From Neobacillus sp. Marseille-Q6967 (GTDB lineage: Bacteria; Bacillota; Bacilli; Bacillales; Cytobacillaceae), in contig NZ_CAMGZB010000001.1 in the NCBI RefSeq assembly GCF_946151075.1, positions 1,540,001 to 1,604,000 on the forward strand: a stretch of DNA of 64,000 bases. Reading direction: 5' to 3'. Both the position numbers and the translations under genes were made by a program. The notes beneath the pieces are model-generated. The model had not been told where the DNA came from. It did no database searches and saw only the letters and a program-made list of their open reading frames with translations. Shown piece after piece: positions 1 to 8,673 of the stretch (the first letter of the stretch is position 1; each line of letters begins with the position of its first letter).

Positions 1-62
1 CGGATAGAAAGGTAAAAAAAGGCAGATAGACTGATAAAAATGGCACATAGAGAAATTTCATT

Positions 63-86
63 GGTGCCAGTCACGCCGCGAGTTTG
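63..86 (+). repeat. REP-like dispersed element, copy 1
   Basis: Reads GGTGCCAGTCACGCCGCGAG followed by TTTG. It matches the recurring element of this window (GGTGCCTGTCAC ... CGAGTTTTGTCGAA) but its 3' end is degenerate. Confidence 0.6.
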
Positions 87-114
87 AGGCAGAGAAAAAG
101 TAGTTAAGGGTATC

Positions 115-160
115 GGCTCCTCCTTCGCCAAATACCATGATAGCCACGCATGCTATCCCC
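115..160 (+). repeat. 46-bp repeat R, copy 1
   Basis: Nearly identical to 6975-7020. Both contain ACCATGA, then AGCCACGCATGCTATCCCC, with only a few substitutions in the left half. Both copies lie within about 100 bp of a REP-like element. Function unknown. Confidence 0.65.
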
Positions 161-299
161 GCTACACCTATAGTAACTCTGTATTGTTAATAAGATATGT
201 CTTATTTGTTATGGACTTGTAAAGGATTTATTAATTAATACTAAAGTGTTTTCAGAATTTGTATTTAGCGTACAAAAAATGTATATGCCAACATTCATT

Positions 300-315
300 T
301 TGAAAGCGGTTGCTA
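300..315 (+). promoter_or_regulatory. Candidate cre (CcpA) site upstream of malX
   Basis: TTGAAAGCGGTTGCTA agrees well with the catabolite-responsive element consensus WTGNNARCGNWWWCAW, with two mismatches in the right half. A CcpA site is expected in front of a PTS sugar operon. No experimental support. Confidence 0.5.
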
Positions 316-380
316 AACGAGGGCTGTGAAAGTAAAGTGAAGGGGTAAATGTTAAACATCTACATCAAGGGGGTTAAGTA

Positions 381-1976
381 ATGAAGACAAAGATGAAGAA
401 ATCTTCTAAAGGGTGGGAGTTTTTCCAGGGTCTTGGTAAGACTTTTATGCTTCCTGTTGCCTTATTAGCTTTCATGGGTTTGCTTTTAGGTATTGGCAGT
501 TCTTTTACAAGCCCAACGACTATTGAAAATTTACCGTTTTTAGATCATAACGTGATTCAAATTAGCTTGCGTTTTCTTTCCATGATTGGAGGATTTGCTT
601 TTACGTATTTGCCGCTTTTATTTGCGGTTGCGATTCCACTAGGATTGGTTCGTTATGAAAAAGGTGTTGCCGCTTTTGCAGGTCTTATTGGTTATATCAT
701 GATGCATTTATCGATTAATTTTTATTTAACAGAAACCGATCAGTTGGCGGCTGCAGATGTTATGAGACAAGAAGGACAAGGGATGGTTCTTGGTATTCAA
801 AGTCTCGAAATGGGAGTATTAGGCGGGATTATCGCTGGTATTCTTGTTTACTTGCTTCATCATAAGTTTCATACTATCAAATTGCCAAATGCTTTTGCCT
901 TCTTTGGCGGGGTAAGATTTGTTCCGATCATTACCTCTATTGTCATGTCAGTAGTCGGTTTAGTGGTTCCGATGATTTGGCCCTTATTTACGATGATTAT
1001 TAATGGAATTGGCATGATGATTAGCGGTGCTGGTGCGTTTGGACCATTCCTATTTGGTGCCGGAGAACGATTACTTCTTCCTTTTGGTTTACACCATATT
1101 TTAGTTGCAATGATTCGTTTTACAGAGGCAGGAGGAACCATGGTTGTAAACGGCGAGACCGTTTCCGGTGCGCTCAATATTTTCTATGCCCAGCTGAAAA
1201 GCGGGGAGCCGATTAGTGCATCTGCAACAGCTTTTCTTTCGCAAGGGAAAATGCCAACCTTTATGTTTGGTTTGCCAGCCGTTGCATTAGCCACTTACCA
1301 CACAGCAAAACCAGAAAATCGTAAAAAAATTAAAGGACTTCTGATTTCTGGAGTTATTGCTACTTTTGTAACAGGGATTACAGAACCAATTGAGTTTTTA
1401 TTCTTATTCCTTGCACCTGTCTTATATGGAATCCATGTTGTTTTAACAGGTCTTGGATTTATGATTATGGCACTTCTTAATGTAAAAATCGGTAATACCG
1501 ATGGCGGGATTTTGGACTTCTTTATTTTTGGAATCCTCCAAGGGAACGATACAAAATGGTATTTGGTTTTAGTAGTGGGATTGATTTGGTTTGCTATTTA
1601 TTATTCTGTCTTCCGGTATGCGATAGTCAAATTTAACTTAAAGACTCCTGGAAGGGAAGATCATGCTGAACCTGAAGTAGCCAGTGATCCAGTTCACGGA
1701 GGTAAGAATAATAGGACAAGTCATCAGGCAAGAGAATTGTTAAATGCCTTGGGAGGAGCAGAGAACATTGCCTCCCTGGATAACTGCATTACGAGATTAC
1801 GATTGGTTGTCGAGGATATGAAAAAAATAGATGAACCTGCATTGAAGAAAAATGGTGCCATTGGTGTCATTAAATTAGATGCTCACAATGTTCAAGTTGT
1901 CATTGGTCCGCAAGTAAACCATGTTCGGGTTGAGATGGATAAGTTTATTGGGATAAGTGAAGTTAAGAGTGGATGA
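381..1976 (+). CDS. malX: PTS transporter EIICB, maltose/glucose family (MalX-like)
   Basis: Phosphoenolpyruvate-dependent sugar permease in the membrane. Residues 1-430 form the EIIC domain, with many hydrophobic segments and the GITEPIEF motif near 340. A linker leads to a C-terminal EIIB domain with the phospho-accepting Cys in DNCITRLRL (about residue 470). The length (531 aa) equals that of the MalX family. There is no EIIA domain, so a EIIA encoded elsewhere must supply phosphate. It is followed by malY and an RpiR regulator, the malX-malY pairing known from enterobacteria. Exact sugar (glucose, maltose or another glucoside) is not decidable from sequence. The ATG follows GGGGGTTAAGTA. 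Confidence 0.85.
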   Translation: MKTKMKKSSKGWEFFQGLGKTFMLPVALLAFMGLLLGIGSSFTSPTTIENLPFLDHNVIQISLRFLSMIGGFAFTYLPLLFAVAIPLGLVRYEKGVAAFAGLIGYIMMHLSINFYLTETDQLAAADVMRQEGQGMVLGIQSLEMGVLGGIIAGILVYLLHHKFHTIKLPNAFAFFGGVRFVPIITSIVMSVVGLVVPMIWPLFTMIINGIGMMISGAGAFGPFLFGAGERLLLPFGLHHILVAMIRFTEAGGTMVVNGETVSGALNIFYAQLKSGEPISASATAFLSQGKMPTFMFGLPAVALATYHTAKPENRKKIKGLLISGVIATFVTGITEPIEFLFLFLAPVLYGIHVVLTGLGFMIMALLNVKIGNTDGGILDFFIFGILQGNDTKWYLVLVVGLIWFAIYYSVFRYAIVKFNLKTPGREDHAEPEVASDPVHGGKNNRTSHQARELLNALGGAENIASLDNCITRLRLVVEDMKKIDEPALKKNGAIGVIKLDAHNVQVVIGPQVNHVRVEMDKFIGISEVKSG

Positions 1977-1997
1977 GAATCTCTTATCCTCTTTTTT
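1965..1997 (+). terminator. Imperfect terminator/attenuator between malX and malY
   Basis: A stem AAGAG-GGAT-AGA / TCT-ATCC-CTT with one bulge is followed by T6. It overlaps the malX stop region and could reduce read-through into malY. Confidence 0.5.
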
Positions 1998-2048
1998 CAT
2001 CATTCTAATAACGCAGTTAGGTAAACAACTAGAGAAAAGAGGGATATG

Positions 2049-3239
2049 ATGAACAGTCATTTTGATCAATCTATTAATCGAGCCGGGACGTATTGTACTC
2101 AATGGGATTATATTGAGGACCGGTTTGGATCAAAGGATCTACTGCCTTTTAGTATCTCTGATATGGATTTTCAAAGCCCGCAAGAAATTATTGAGGCGAT
2201 TAATAAACGTACCGCTCATGGGATTTTTGGGTATACCAGGTGGAACCATTCGGATTATAAAAGCTCTATTACTGGTTGGTATAAAAAGCGATTTTCCGCA
2301 GATATTTCAATGGATTGGGTAGTATATAGCCCAAGTGTCATTTATTCGGTTGCAAGACTGCTAGAAATATTATCATCTGAAGGGGATCATGTTATTTTAC
2401 AGGTACCTGCGTACGATGCCTTTTTTCATGTGATAAACGAGTCGAAACGTAAACTGGTAAAGAATCCGCTATTGTATCAGAATGGGCGATATGAATTAGA
2501 TTTTGACGATTTGGAAAAAAAACTTTCGGATCCAAAGGCGAAGGTCTTATTGCTATGTAATCCTCATAATCCGACGGGCAGGGTGTGGACAGAGCAAGAG
2601 TTAAAAAGGATCGTTGAGCTTTGTTCAAAGTACGATGTAAAAATTATATCGGATGATATTCATATGGATATTATCTATAACGGCAATCGATTTATTCCGA
2701 TTACGAGTGTTGCAACGGAGATTGAGAAGCAAAATATTTATATTTGTACATCAGCTAGTAAAACTTTTAACACACCGGGTTTGGGTGGTTCTTATCTGCT
2801 TATTCCAAATGAAGAGACAAGAGTAAGCTTTATGAGGCTATTAAAATATAGGGATGGCGTTTCTAGTGCTAATATTTTTGGAGAAATTTCAGTCATAGAG
2901 GGATATCGGCAAGCTAATGAATGGGTAGATGGGCTATGTTCCTATCTGTATAATAATATGTACTTGATGAAAGAATTTATAGAACAAGAATTGCCATCTA
3001 TTCATTTTATGATCCCTGAATCCACTTATTTAGCATGGATTGACTGCACAGGACTTCAAAAAAACAATCAAGATCTCAAGCAGGCGCTCGTTGAGGTTGG
3101 TAGGGTCGGGATTATGTCCGGTGAAGTCTATGGAGAGGACAGAGGTGTCTTTTTAAGAATGAATGTTGGCTGTCCACAATCCAAAGTCATGGAAGGTTTA
3201 GAGAGACTAAAACGCTCGGTCCTATCTCTTACACGGTAA
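2049..3239 (+). CDS. malY: PLP-dependent aminotransferase / C-S lyase (MalY/PatB family)
   Basis: Fold-type I PLP enzyme of the MalY/PatB subfamily, which cleaves cystathionine-type C-S bonds. Visible features are the N-terminal PFSISDMDF motif, CNPHNPTGRVW, the SDDIHMDI segment and the PLP-lysine region TSASKTFNTPGL around residue 235. Length (396 aa) is normal. In E. coli MalY sits beside MalX and also antagonises the regulator MalT; here the partner regulator is RpiR-type, so that second role is unknown. The start is the second of two adjacent ATGs, because GAGGG lies only 2 nt before the first (2046). Confidence 0.85.
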   Translation: MNSHFDQSINRAGTYCTQWDYIEDRFGSKDLLPFSISDMDFQSPQEIIEAINKRTAHGIFGYTRWNHSDYKSSITGWYKKRFSADISMDWVVYSPSVIYSVARLLEILSSEGDHVILQVPAYDAFFHVINESKRKLVKNPLLYQNGRYELDFDDLEKKLSDPKAKVLLLCNPHNPTGRVWTEQELKRIVELCSKYDVKIISDDIHMDIIYNGNRFIPITSVATEIEKQNIYICTSASKTFNTPGLGGSYLLIPNEETRVSFMRLLKYRDGVSSANIFGEISVIEGYRQANEWVDGLCSYLYNNMYLMKEFIEQELPSIHFMIPESTYLAWIDCTGLQKNNQDLKQALVEVGRVGIMSGEVYGEDRGVFLRMNVGCPQSKVMEGLERLKRSVLSLTR

Positions 3240-3288
3240 AGAGAGGGAGGGGAGAAAGTTGGTTCCATGGCCATGAAAAGGTGATAGC

Positions 3289-4071
3289 ATGCAATCTTTT
3301 ATGAAACGGCTTATCCAGCATCGGGATCAATTAAGTCAACTTGAAAAACAAGTACTCGACTATATCATTCGTTACCCTGAGAAGCTGGTTCATTTAAAAC
3401 TGGAAGAGGCTGCAAAGGAAATGTATGTTTCCACGGCAACGATTAGCCGTACATGTAAAAGACTCGGCTTTGAAGGTTTTCAAGATTTTAAACTCCAGTT
3501 ACATTTAAATATTCGAGATGATGTTCAGGTTGGAAACAGAGGAATATCAGATTCCTTATCCTATCATTTAAACCGCTATGAAAAGGATATCCAGGAAGTT
3601 TTGAATAGAGTCGATGAGGACAAGCTTAATAATGCTGTGGCCATGCTTGTTCAGGCACGACATGTAGAATGGTTCGGAATGGGCCATTCTTATTCTGTTT
3701 GCTGGGATGCATCCAAAAAACTTCTCATGTTAGGTAAAAGCAGTATGGCCCGCATGGATTGGGATGATTTACGAAGTGCAGCTCTTAACGTAAAGAAGGA
3801 CGACCTGGCTATCTTTGTCTCCTATAGCGGAGAAACCCTGCTTATTTTGGAATATGCTCATATCCTTAAAAGCCGGGGCATTCCCATTCTATCTATCGTC
3901 GGAACCCCGTCAAACCAATTGTCCGAGCTATCGGACTTTGTATTTTACACACCCATCGAACACTGCTATATCGGCGACGTTGACATGTGCTCCCGGGCAC
4001 CCTTTCAAATATTCTTAGACCTGCTTCTAGTGCGAGCCTGTCACGCCCCGGATTTTGTCGAAGGAAAATAA
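3289..4071 (+). CDS. RpiR/MurR family transcriptional regulator
   Basis: 260-aa sugar-phosphate-responsive regulator. An N-terminal RpiR HTH (residues 1-77, with MYVSTATISRTCKRLGFEGF) is joined to a SIS domain (about 105-245) containing the SYSGETLLILEYA phosphosugar-binding segment. It follows malY by about 50 nt after AAAAGGTGATAGC and probably controls the malX-malY operon in response to the PTS product. Effector inferred only. Confidence 0.85.
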   Translation: MQSFMKRLIQHRDQLSQLEKQVLDYIIRYPEKLVHLKLEEAAKEMYVSTATISRTCKRLGFEGFQDFKLQLHLNIRDDVQVGNRGISDSLSYHLNRYEKDIQEVLNRVDEDKLNNAVAMLVQARHVEWFGMGHSYSVCWDASKKLLMLGKSSMARMDWDDLRSAALNVKKDDLAIFVSYSGETLLILEYAHILKSRGIPILSIVGTPSNQLSELSDFVFYTPIEHCYIGDVDMCSRAPFQIFLDLLLVRACHAPDFVEGK

Positions 4072-4117
4072 GAAAACCACCCTATGCTGTTTAGAAAGAG
4101 TGGTTCTCATTTTTTTA
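4072..4117 (+). terminator. Intrinsic terminator after the malXY-rpiR operon
   Basis: GAAAACCAC ... GTGGTTCTC hairpin followed by T7, starting right after the rpiR stop codon. Confidence 0.7.
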
Positions 4118-4154
4118 ATGAGCTTTGGTTCTATAGATACTCCATAGAACACTT

Positions 4155-5270
4155 TTAATCAAAAGAACTTACGGTTTGGAATAATTCATTTTCTTGTGGG
4201 GTTACGTAAATGGTTCGGCTTGGGAAGGCAACTTCTACGCCTTCATCCTCTAAGATCCCCATGATTTCTAAGTTCATTTCATGTTTGATTTTCAAGTGTT
4301 CGGCCCAAACTGTCGTATTGGTGAAAAAGTATAAAAGGATATCAAGACTGCTTTCATTATAATGGTCGAATGCTACCATGATGGTATCAGGATGAATATC
4401 TTGGTGATTCCTTAGCATAAATTCAATCCGAGTGACGACTCTTTGAATTTGATCTTTGCTAGTTTTATAGTTAAGTCCTAAATGAAACGTAATTCTTCTT
4501 TTCCCCATACGGCTCCAGTTGGTAATCGGTTCGTTTGCCAGTGTTGAATTGGGAACGGTCACTAGCGCTTGACTAAAGGTTCGAATTTTCGTGCTTCGGA
4601 AGTTAATATCTTCTACGGTTCCCTCAACGCTCGGTGTTAAGATCCAATCTCCAATGGAAAAAGGTTTTTCGGTAACTATTACGATTCCGCCGATTAAATT
4701 TCCTACCGCCTCTTTTGCTGCTAACGCAAATGCCAGACCGCCTAACCCTAGACCGGCAACAAGACCATTCACGTCATAATCAAATTCCTGCCCAATAATA
4801 CTGATACTGATGGCAATAAGGATGACCCGGATGGTTCTTGAAATAAACGGAAGGAGGATTAAATCAATCTTATTGCTCATCTTTTCATTGACACTGATAA
4901 GAATTCCTGTAGTCGGAGATGATAAATTAAACAATCCCCATGTAATTAAAACAATAACCATCGAACGTAAAAATTTTAAAAATAACGCATTATGTTGTTC
5001 GATAAAAGGGAAATAATCCATTGCGACGTACAAACCTACAATAATAAACGCCCATCCTAAAGGACGCTCAAAGCTTAAACAGATTTGTGTTAAAAATTCA
5101 GTTGGGGTTTTTCTAGCTAATTTTACAATCAACTGAAAGACATATTTGGTAAATAGATTTCTAAACAGAACAAATACAGCCAAAATCCCTATAGAAATTC
5201 CTAAATTTTTTAACATATCATAGTCTAAATCTGCCATCGATAAACCCAAGACAAATGAATCAAAAGACAT
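4155..5270 (-). CDS. Small-conductance mechanosensitive channel (MscS family)
   Basis: 371-aa membrane protein with about five hydrophobic segments. The MscS pore-type helix is at residues 170-200 (LVAGLGLGGLAFALAAKEAVGNL), followed by the beta domain (ITEKPFSIGDW, TKIRTFSQALVTVPNS) and a C-terminal alpha/beta domain. It releases solutes on hypo-osmotic shock. Length matches the YhdY/YkuT-type Bacillus members. Monocistronic, convergent with the PTS operon. Confidence 0.88.
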   Translation of the reverse strand: MSFDSFVLGLSMADLDYDMLKNLGISIGILAVFVLFRNLFTKYVFQLIVKLARKTPTEFLTQICLSFERPLGWAFIIVGLYVAMDYFPFIEQHNALFLKFLRSMVIVLITWGLFNLSSPTTGILISVNEKMSNKIDLILLPFISRTIRVILIAISISIIGQEFDYDVNGLVAGLGLGGLAFALAAKEAVGNLIGGIVIVTEKPFSIGDWILTPSVEGTVEDINFRSTKIRTFSQALVTVPNSTLANEPITNWSRMGKRRITFHLGLNYKTSKDQIQRVVTRIEFMLRNHQDIHPDTIMVAFDHYNESSLDILLYFFTNTTVWAEHLKIKHEMNLEIMGILEDEGVEVAFPSRTIYVTPQENELFQTVSSFD

Positions 5271-5397
5271 TCTTAAAAAACCTCTCTTTTAAAATACTTT
5301 TTTAGGCAACACAATAAATATATTACGTGTTTTTCAAATCATTACATATAATAACTTGAAAGGCAGGAGATTTGAATATATCAAAAGTCATAGATTG

Positions 5398-5428
5398 GTG
5401 ACTTTCACGTCCCGAGATTTGTTGAAAA
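5398..5428 (+). repeat. REP-like dispersed element, copy 2
   Basis: Degenerate copy: GGTGACTTTCACGTCCCGAG then ATTTGTTGAAA. It lies beside the terminator hairpin at 5434-5483. Confidence 0.5.
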
Positions 5429-5433
5429 TATTA

Positions 5434-5483
5434 AAACCCGAATAAGGGACACCCTGTTTTATTGGTGTCCTTCATTCGGGTTA
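5434..5483. terminator. Strong hairpin terminator 3' of the LysM-3D gene
   Basis: Near-perfect long stem AAACCCGAAT.AGGGACACC / GGTGTCCTTCATTCGGGTT around a short loop, 30 nt downstream of the minus-strand stop at 5513. Confidence 0.7.
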
Positions 5484-5512
5484 TAGTTCGTTAAACTTGT
5501 TTTATCTATTAA

Positions 5513-6394
5513 TTAGTTTAAAATGGTAACTTTGACTTCTTTTCGGCCCCATTGCAATGCAGCTTCTTCTGTTGGAATAAAGATATCAATGATGTTTCCT
5601 TTAATCGCTCCGCCAGTATCAGCAGCTGTTGCATATCCATAACCTTCTACATAAACCTTTGTTCCTAATGGAATGACGTTTGGATCAACCGAGATGACTT
5701 TCGCATCTGGATTCGCTTTTAAATCAACTCCAGTGCTGGTGATTCCAGAGCAGCCTTCGCAATTGGCTGTATAAGCGGTCGCGGTAACCGTAATTGTTTT
5801 GGAACCTTCTTCGGCAGGAGCCGCTTCTTCTGCTGCTGTTGTCGACTGCGCTGGCGCAGGGGCTTCAATAACAGCAGTGTCCGCCGGCTCTTGTGCAGGA
5901 GCTTCGGTTACAGCTGTGCTCGCCGGCTCTTGTACAGGAGCTTCGATTACGGCAGTATTCTCAGACTCTTGTGCAGGAGCTTCATTTACGGCAGTGTTCG
6001 CCGATGCTTCTGCTGCTATGTTTGATGTTGCTGATGAATTTGGATAAATGACAAGTTCTAAGCCTGGTTTGATTAGATCTGAATTCAAGCTATTCCATCC
6101 TTTTAGATCGTCAACGCATGTACCATTCGTTTTGGCGATGTCCCATAGCGTGTCGCCAGGCTGAACTATGTAATGTTTTTCTATTAAAATAGTAAGCTTG
6201 TCATTAGGATAGATTAAATCTGAAGATAATTTGTTCCATGCTTTAATATCTTCGACTGTAACATCCTGATAATTTCTTGAGATTCCCCAAAGCGTATCAC
6301 CTTTTTTTACAACTACTTCCTCGGCATGGGCATTCGCACCGATGGCACCGGAGATGGTAACTGCTGCTAACATAGAATAAACGTGTTTTTTCAT
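5513..6394 (-). CDS. Secreted cell-wall protein with two LysM domains and a 3D domain (YocH-like)
   Basis: 293 aa. A signal peptide (MKKHVYSMLAAVTISGAIGANAHA) is followed by LysM repeats at about 26-70 (VVKKGDTLWGIS) and 73-117 (VQPGDTLWDIA). Next is an Ala/Pro/Glu-rich linker (about 125-195) with four near-copies of a 13-residue unit (TAV.EAPAQEP). The C-terminal 3D domain (VTATAYTANCEGCSG ... SVDPNVIPLGTKVYV ... AADTGG) has the three Asp residues of the MltA/3D barrel fold. Expected to bind peptidoglycan and act as a muralytic enzyme. RBS TGGAGG at -10. Confidence 0.88.
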   Translation of the reverse strand: MKKHVYSMLAAVTISGAIGANAHAEEVVVKKGDTLWGISRNYQDVTVEDIKAWNKLSSDLIYPNDKLTILIEKHYIVQPGDTLWDIAKTNGTCVDDLKGWNSLNSDLIKPGLELVIYPNSSATSNIAAEASANTAVNEAPAQESENTAVIEAPVQEPASTAVTEAPAQEPADTAVIEAPAPAQSTTAAEEAAPAEEGSKTITVTATAYTANCEGCSGITSTGVDLKANPDAKVISVDPNVIPLGTKVYVEGYGYATAADTGGAIKGNIIDIFIPTEEAALQWGRKEVKVTILN

Positions 6395-6526
6395 TTAATT
6401 TACCTCCAACTTTATCCTGTCTATTGAGTTGTTAGGGTAATCATAACACGAAAAAATCTGTGGAAAAGAACATAAACATGATAATTAAGTAACATCAATT
6501 ACATTCATATCACAATAATATTTCGG

Positions 6527-6557
6527 GGTGACAGGCACGCCTCGAGTATTGTCGAAC
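6527..6557 (+). repeat. REP-like dispersed element, copy 3
   Basis: GGTGACAGGCACGCCTCGAG followed by TATTGTCGAAC. The left arm is inverted relative to most copies (GACAGGC instead of GCCTGTC), as expected if the GGTG-CACC head is palindromic. It directly abuts a terminator-like hairpin. Confidence 0.65.
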
Positions 6558-6613
6558 AAAAAAAATCCGGCACGGCGGCCGGATCGGTAGAGAAAGATAT
6601 TAAAAGGGGGGTT

Positions 6614-6688
6614 ATGAAAAAGTATGTTTTTCATGTTTTTATACTACCCTCTAATCATGAACAAATTATGAATAATTCGTTAAAGTAA
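6614..6688 (+). CDS. Possible 24-codon small ORF
   Basis: ATG preceded by AAAAGGGGGG and followed within 15 nt by a strong terminator (6699-6752). Product begins MKKYVFHVFILPSN; no recognised family. It may be an untranslated small transcript instead. Confidence 0.25.
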   Translation: MKKYVFHVFILPSNHEQIMNNSLK

Positions 6689-6698
6689 TCTTAATTTT

Positions 6699-6752
6699 AA
6701 TGCCCTGAACCCGAATGTTCTTTTTTGCATTCGGACCCAGGGCATTTTTATT
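6699..6752 (+). terminator. Strong intrinsic terminator
   Basis: AATGCCCTG..CCGAATG / CATTCGG..CAGGGCATT stem with an internal loop, followed by T5. It serves the plus-strand small transcript and overlaps the stop of the 53-aa minus-strand gene. Confidence 0.7.
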
Positions 6753-6909
6753 TGCGGGGAGGGGATTGGTTTTTAAAACAAAGTTCGGAATAGTGGACTA
6801 GCAGATAATGAAAACGATAGTTGGCATCTTGAATTTCGCAATAATCTGTAGTGTATCGGTGAATAAGATGATAGTCTTTACCGTTGTACTGAACAGATGG
6901 ATAGTTCAT
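6748..6909 (-). CDS. Small hypothetical protein (53 aa)
   Basis: Product begins MNYPSVQYNGKDYHLIHRY and is rich in Tyr and His. The open frame extends upstream to 7152, but that part runs through the R repeat, a REP element and a terminator. The ATG at 6909 has AAAAAAGGAGTG seven nt upstream, so the short form is chosen. No family recognised and no signal peptide or membrane segment. Downstream of the glcD-like gene but separated by its terminator. Confidence 0.5.
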   Translation of the reverse strand: MNYPSVQYNGKDYHLIHRYTTDYCEIQDANYRFHYLLVHYSELCFKNQSPPRK

Positions 6910-6974
6910 AGAGAAACACTCCTTTTTTATTGTTCTGCCCGGTCTCAAACTAGTATGTAGATAAATCCAGTACG

Positions 6975-7020
6975 GGCTCCGCCTACGCCCTATACCATGA
7001 CAGCCACGCATGCTATCCCC
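6975..7020 (+). repeat. 46-bp repeat R, copy 2
   Basis: Second copy of the element at 115-160. On the minus strand it lies in the leader of the 53-aa gene. Confidence 0.65.
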
Positions 7021-7094
7021 TCTGCTAATAGAGTAATAAACCATTGTTAAGACAGTGTTAAGAGAATAATTAAAGGATGTAAAAGTTCTGTTAC

Positions 7095-7120
7095 GGTGCC
7101 TGTCACACCAATTTTTGTCC
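7095..7120 (+). repeat. REP-like dispersed element, copy 4
   Basis: GGTGCCTGTCACACC then AATTTTTGTCC. It directly abuts the terminator of the glcD-like gene. Confidence 0.65.
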
Positions 7121-7147
7121 AAAAAAAATCCGGCATGATGCCGGAAT
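7119..7147 (-). terminator. Terminator of the GlcD-like oxidase gene
   Basis: Perfect stem TCCGGCAT / ATGCCGGA. On the minus strand it is followed by T8, 18 nt after the stop codon. Confidence 0.8.
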
Positions 7148-7164
7148 TGCAATATATAAGGCTA

Positions 7165-8526
7165 TTAAAATATTTTTCCTGGGTTTAGCAGTCCATCTGG
7201 GTCAAGTAGTTGTTTGATTTGTTTCATAATGGTGAGGGCTTCTCCGTGTTCTTTTTCCTGGAATTTTATTTTTCCAAGGCCGACTCCGTGTTCACCTGTG
7301 CAGGTACCTCCCAGTTCAATCGCTCTTAGGGCAAGGGCCTCATTTGTATATTCTGCTTTTTCCTTCTCACCTTCGACTTTTGGGTCAAAAACAACCATAG
7401 TATGGAAGTTACCGTCACCCACATGGCCAAATATTCCGCCCAACAATCCACTTTTCGAGATCACTTCCCTTGCATAAACGACTAGTTCTGGCAAGCGTGA
7501 AATGGGTACACACACATCAGCACTGGTCACAGCCATTCCTTTTATATGCCGGTAAGCGTAGGCTAGTTCGTGCCGTGCTTTCCATAGCTCCATTCGTTCT
7601 TTCGAATCACTAGCGATGTCCCAGTTTTCACATCCAAGCTCACGCATTAACTGTTCGGCAAACTTTACTTCTTCTTCTACGGCATTCTTCGTTCCAGCAA
7701 ACTCAAAAAATAGAGAGTGGTTGACAGGGAAGGTGTACCCACCATAGGTATTTACCTGTGAAATACTGTCTGCATCTACGAGCTCCATACGCATGACCGG
7801 AATTCCGGTATGCAAAATGGCTGCCGCCGCTTCAGCACATGCTTTGGGCGTGTCAAAAGTGCACCGCGCTGCTACGGTATGCTCCGGGATCCCATGAAGG
7901 CGTAAAGTAATTTCAGTAATGATGCCTAGCGTACCCTCTGAACCCGCAAACATTCCCGTTAGATGATAGCCGGAAGATGATTTTTTGGCATGGGAACCTG
8001 TATGAATGACGGTACCATTGGCTAATACCACTTCGAGATTGAGGAGCTGATCCCGAGTGGACCCATACCGTACGGCCGTAGTGCCGCTCGCATTATTAGC
8101 GACCATCCCGCCAATGGTGGCATCGGCGCCAGGATCGATGGGAAACATTAAACCATGGCGGTTGACCAGTTTATTTAGTTGTAACCGTGTGATCCCCGGC
8201 TGCACGGTAATCAATAAATCTTCAGGTGAAAAATTCACCACTTGATTCATTCTTTCAAAATTAATGGAGATCCCTTTTTTAATGGGGATGGCTTGACCTT
8301 CTAAGCCGGATCCGGCACCAAACGCTGTAACGGGGACTTGAAAAGCTCTTGCTACACCCATAATCGTTTCAACATCTTGCCGGTTTTCAGGGAAACAGAC
8401 AACATCAGGTTCTACAGGTTTATGAAAGGATTCATCATGACTGTGACGGAACAATTCCGTTTCATTTTGGCTGACTTTATCACGTCCAAGACGCTCAATC
8501 AGTTGCTGAATAAAAATGGTCAACAC
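7165..8526 (-). CDS. FAD-linked 2-hydroxyacid oxidase (GlcD / D-lactate dehydrogenase family)
   Basis: 453-aa flavoprotein of the GlcD/VAO family oxidising glycolate, D-lactate or a similar 2-hydroxy acid. The FAD_binding_4 (PCMH) domain covers about 38-175 (VTAFGAGSGLEGQA, IDPGADATIGGMVANNASGT). The C-terminal oxidase domain runs from about 210 to 450, with the GHVGDGNFH and TGEHGVGLGK motifs that bind flavin and substrate. The start is GTG (8526) or TTG (8523), both close to a GAGG sequence. No GlcE/GlcF partner adjoins it, so it may be a stand-alone D-lactate dehydrogenase. Confidence 0.85.
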   Translation of the reverse strand: MLTIFIQQLIERLGRDKVSQNETELFRHSHDESFHKPVEPDVVCFPENRQDVETIMGVARAFQVPVTAFGAGSGLEGQAIPIKKGISINFERMNQVVNFSPEDLLITVQPGITRLQLNKLVNRHGLMFPIDPGADATIGGMVANNASGTTAVRYGSTRDQLLNLEVVLANGTVIHTGSHAKKSSSGYHLTGMFAGSEGTLGIITEITLRLHGIPEHTVAARCTFDTPKACAEAAAAILHTGIPVMRMELVDADSISQVNTYGGYTFPVNHSLFFEFAGTKNAVEEEVKFAEQLMRELGCENWDIASDSKERMELWKARHELAYAYRHIKGMAVTSADVCVPISRLPELVVYAREVISKSGLLGGIFGHVGDGNFHTMVVFDPKVEGEKEKAEYTNEALALRAIELGGTCTGEHGVGLGKIKFQEKEHGEALTIMKQIKQLLDPDGLLNPGKIF

Positions 8527-8644
8527 CTCACAATTTGGAAAATAACTTAAAAACTCATATATAAAAATAGATTATCATAGGTAGGTATCATGATTGTCCC
8601 GAATTTTGTCGAATTTAATTAACAATTAAAATTTTCAGATTATG

Positions 8645-8673
8645 TTGACAGTTTGCTAGAAGGGTATTAATAT
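8645..8673 (+). promoter_or_regulatory. Sigma-A-type promoter of the frl operon
   Basis: TTGACA (8645-8650), 17-nt spacer, TAATAT (8668-8673). Operator A overlaps the -10 hexamer. Confidence 0.65.

Larger units (their letters stand above)
1..380. other. Left-edge intergenic region
   Basis: No convincing gene. It holds a REP-like element (63-86), the first copy of a 46-bp repeat (115-160), a perfect inverted repeat AATAAGA-TATG-TCTTATT (189-206) that could be a regulator site, and a cre-like site (300-315) in front of malX. Positions 40-50 carry one GGCACATAG word like those in the array at 19 kb. Confidence 0.6.
6395..6747. other. Intergenic region with REP-like copy, hairpins and a tiny ORF
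   Basis: Contains the promoter side of the LysM-3D gene, REP-like copy 3 (6527-6557), a GC-rich hairpin ATCCGGC-CACGGC-GGCCGGAT (about 6566-6587) whose T-run would lie on the minus strand, a 24-codon ORF and a terminator. Confidence 0.5.

Noticed and set aside
6395..6530. WalR box upstream of the LysM-3D gene
   Set aside because: TGTAAT and TGTTAC words occur, but their spacing is 3 nt rather than 5 nt.
6910..7152. Upstream extension of the 53-aa ORF to 134 aa
   Set aside because: It runs through the R repeat, a REP-like element and a terminator, and has no RBS. The internal ATG at 6909 has AAGGAG.
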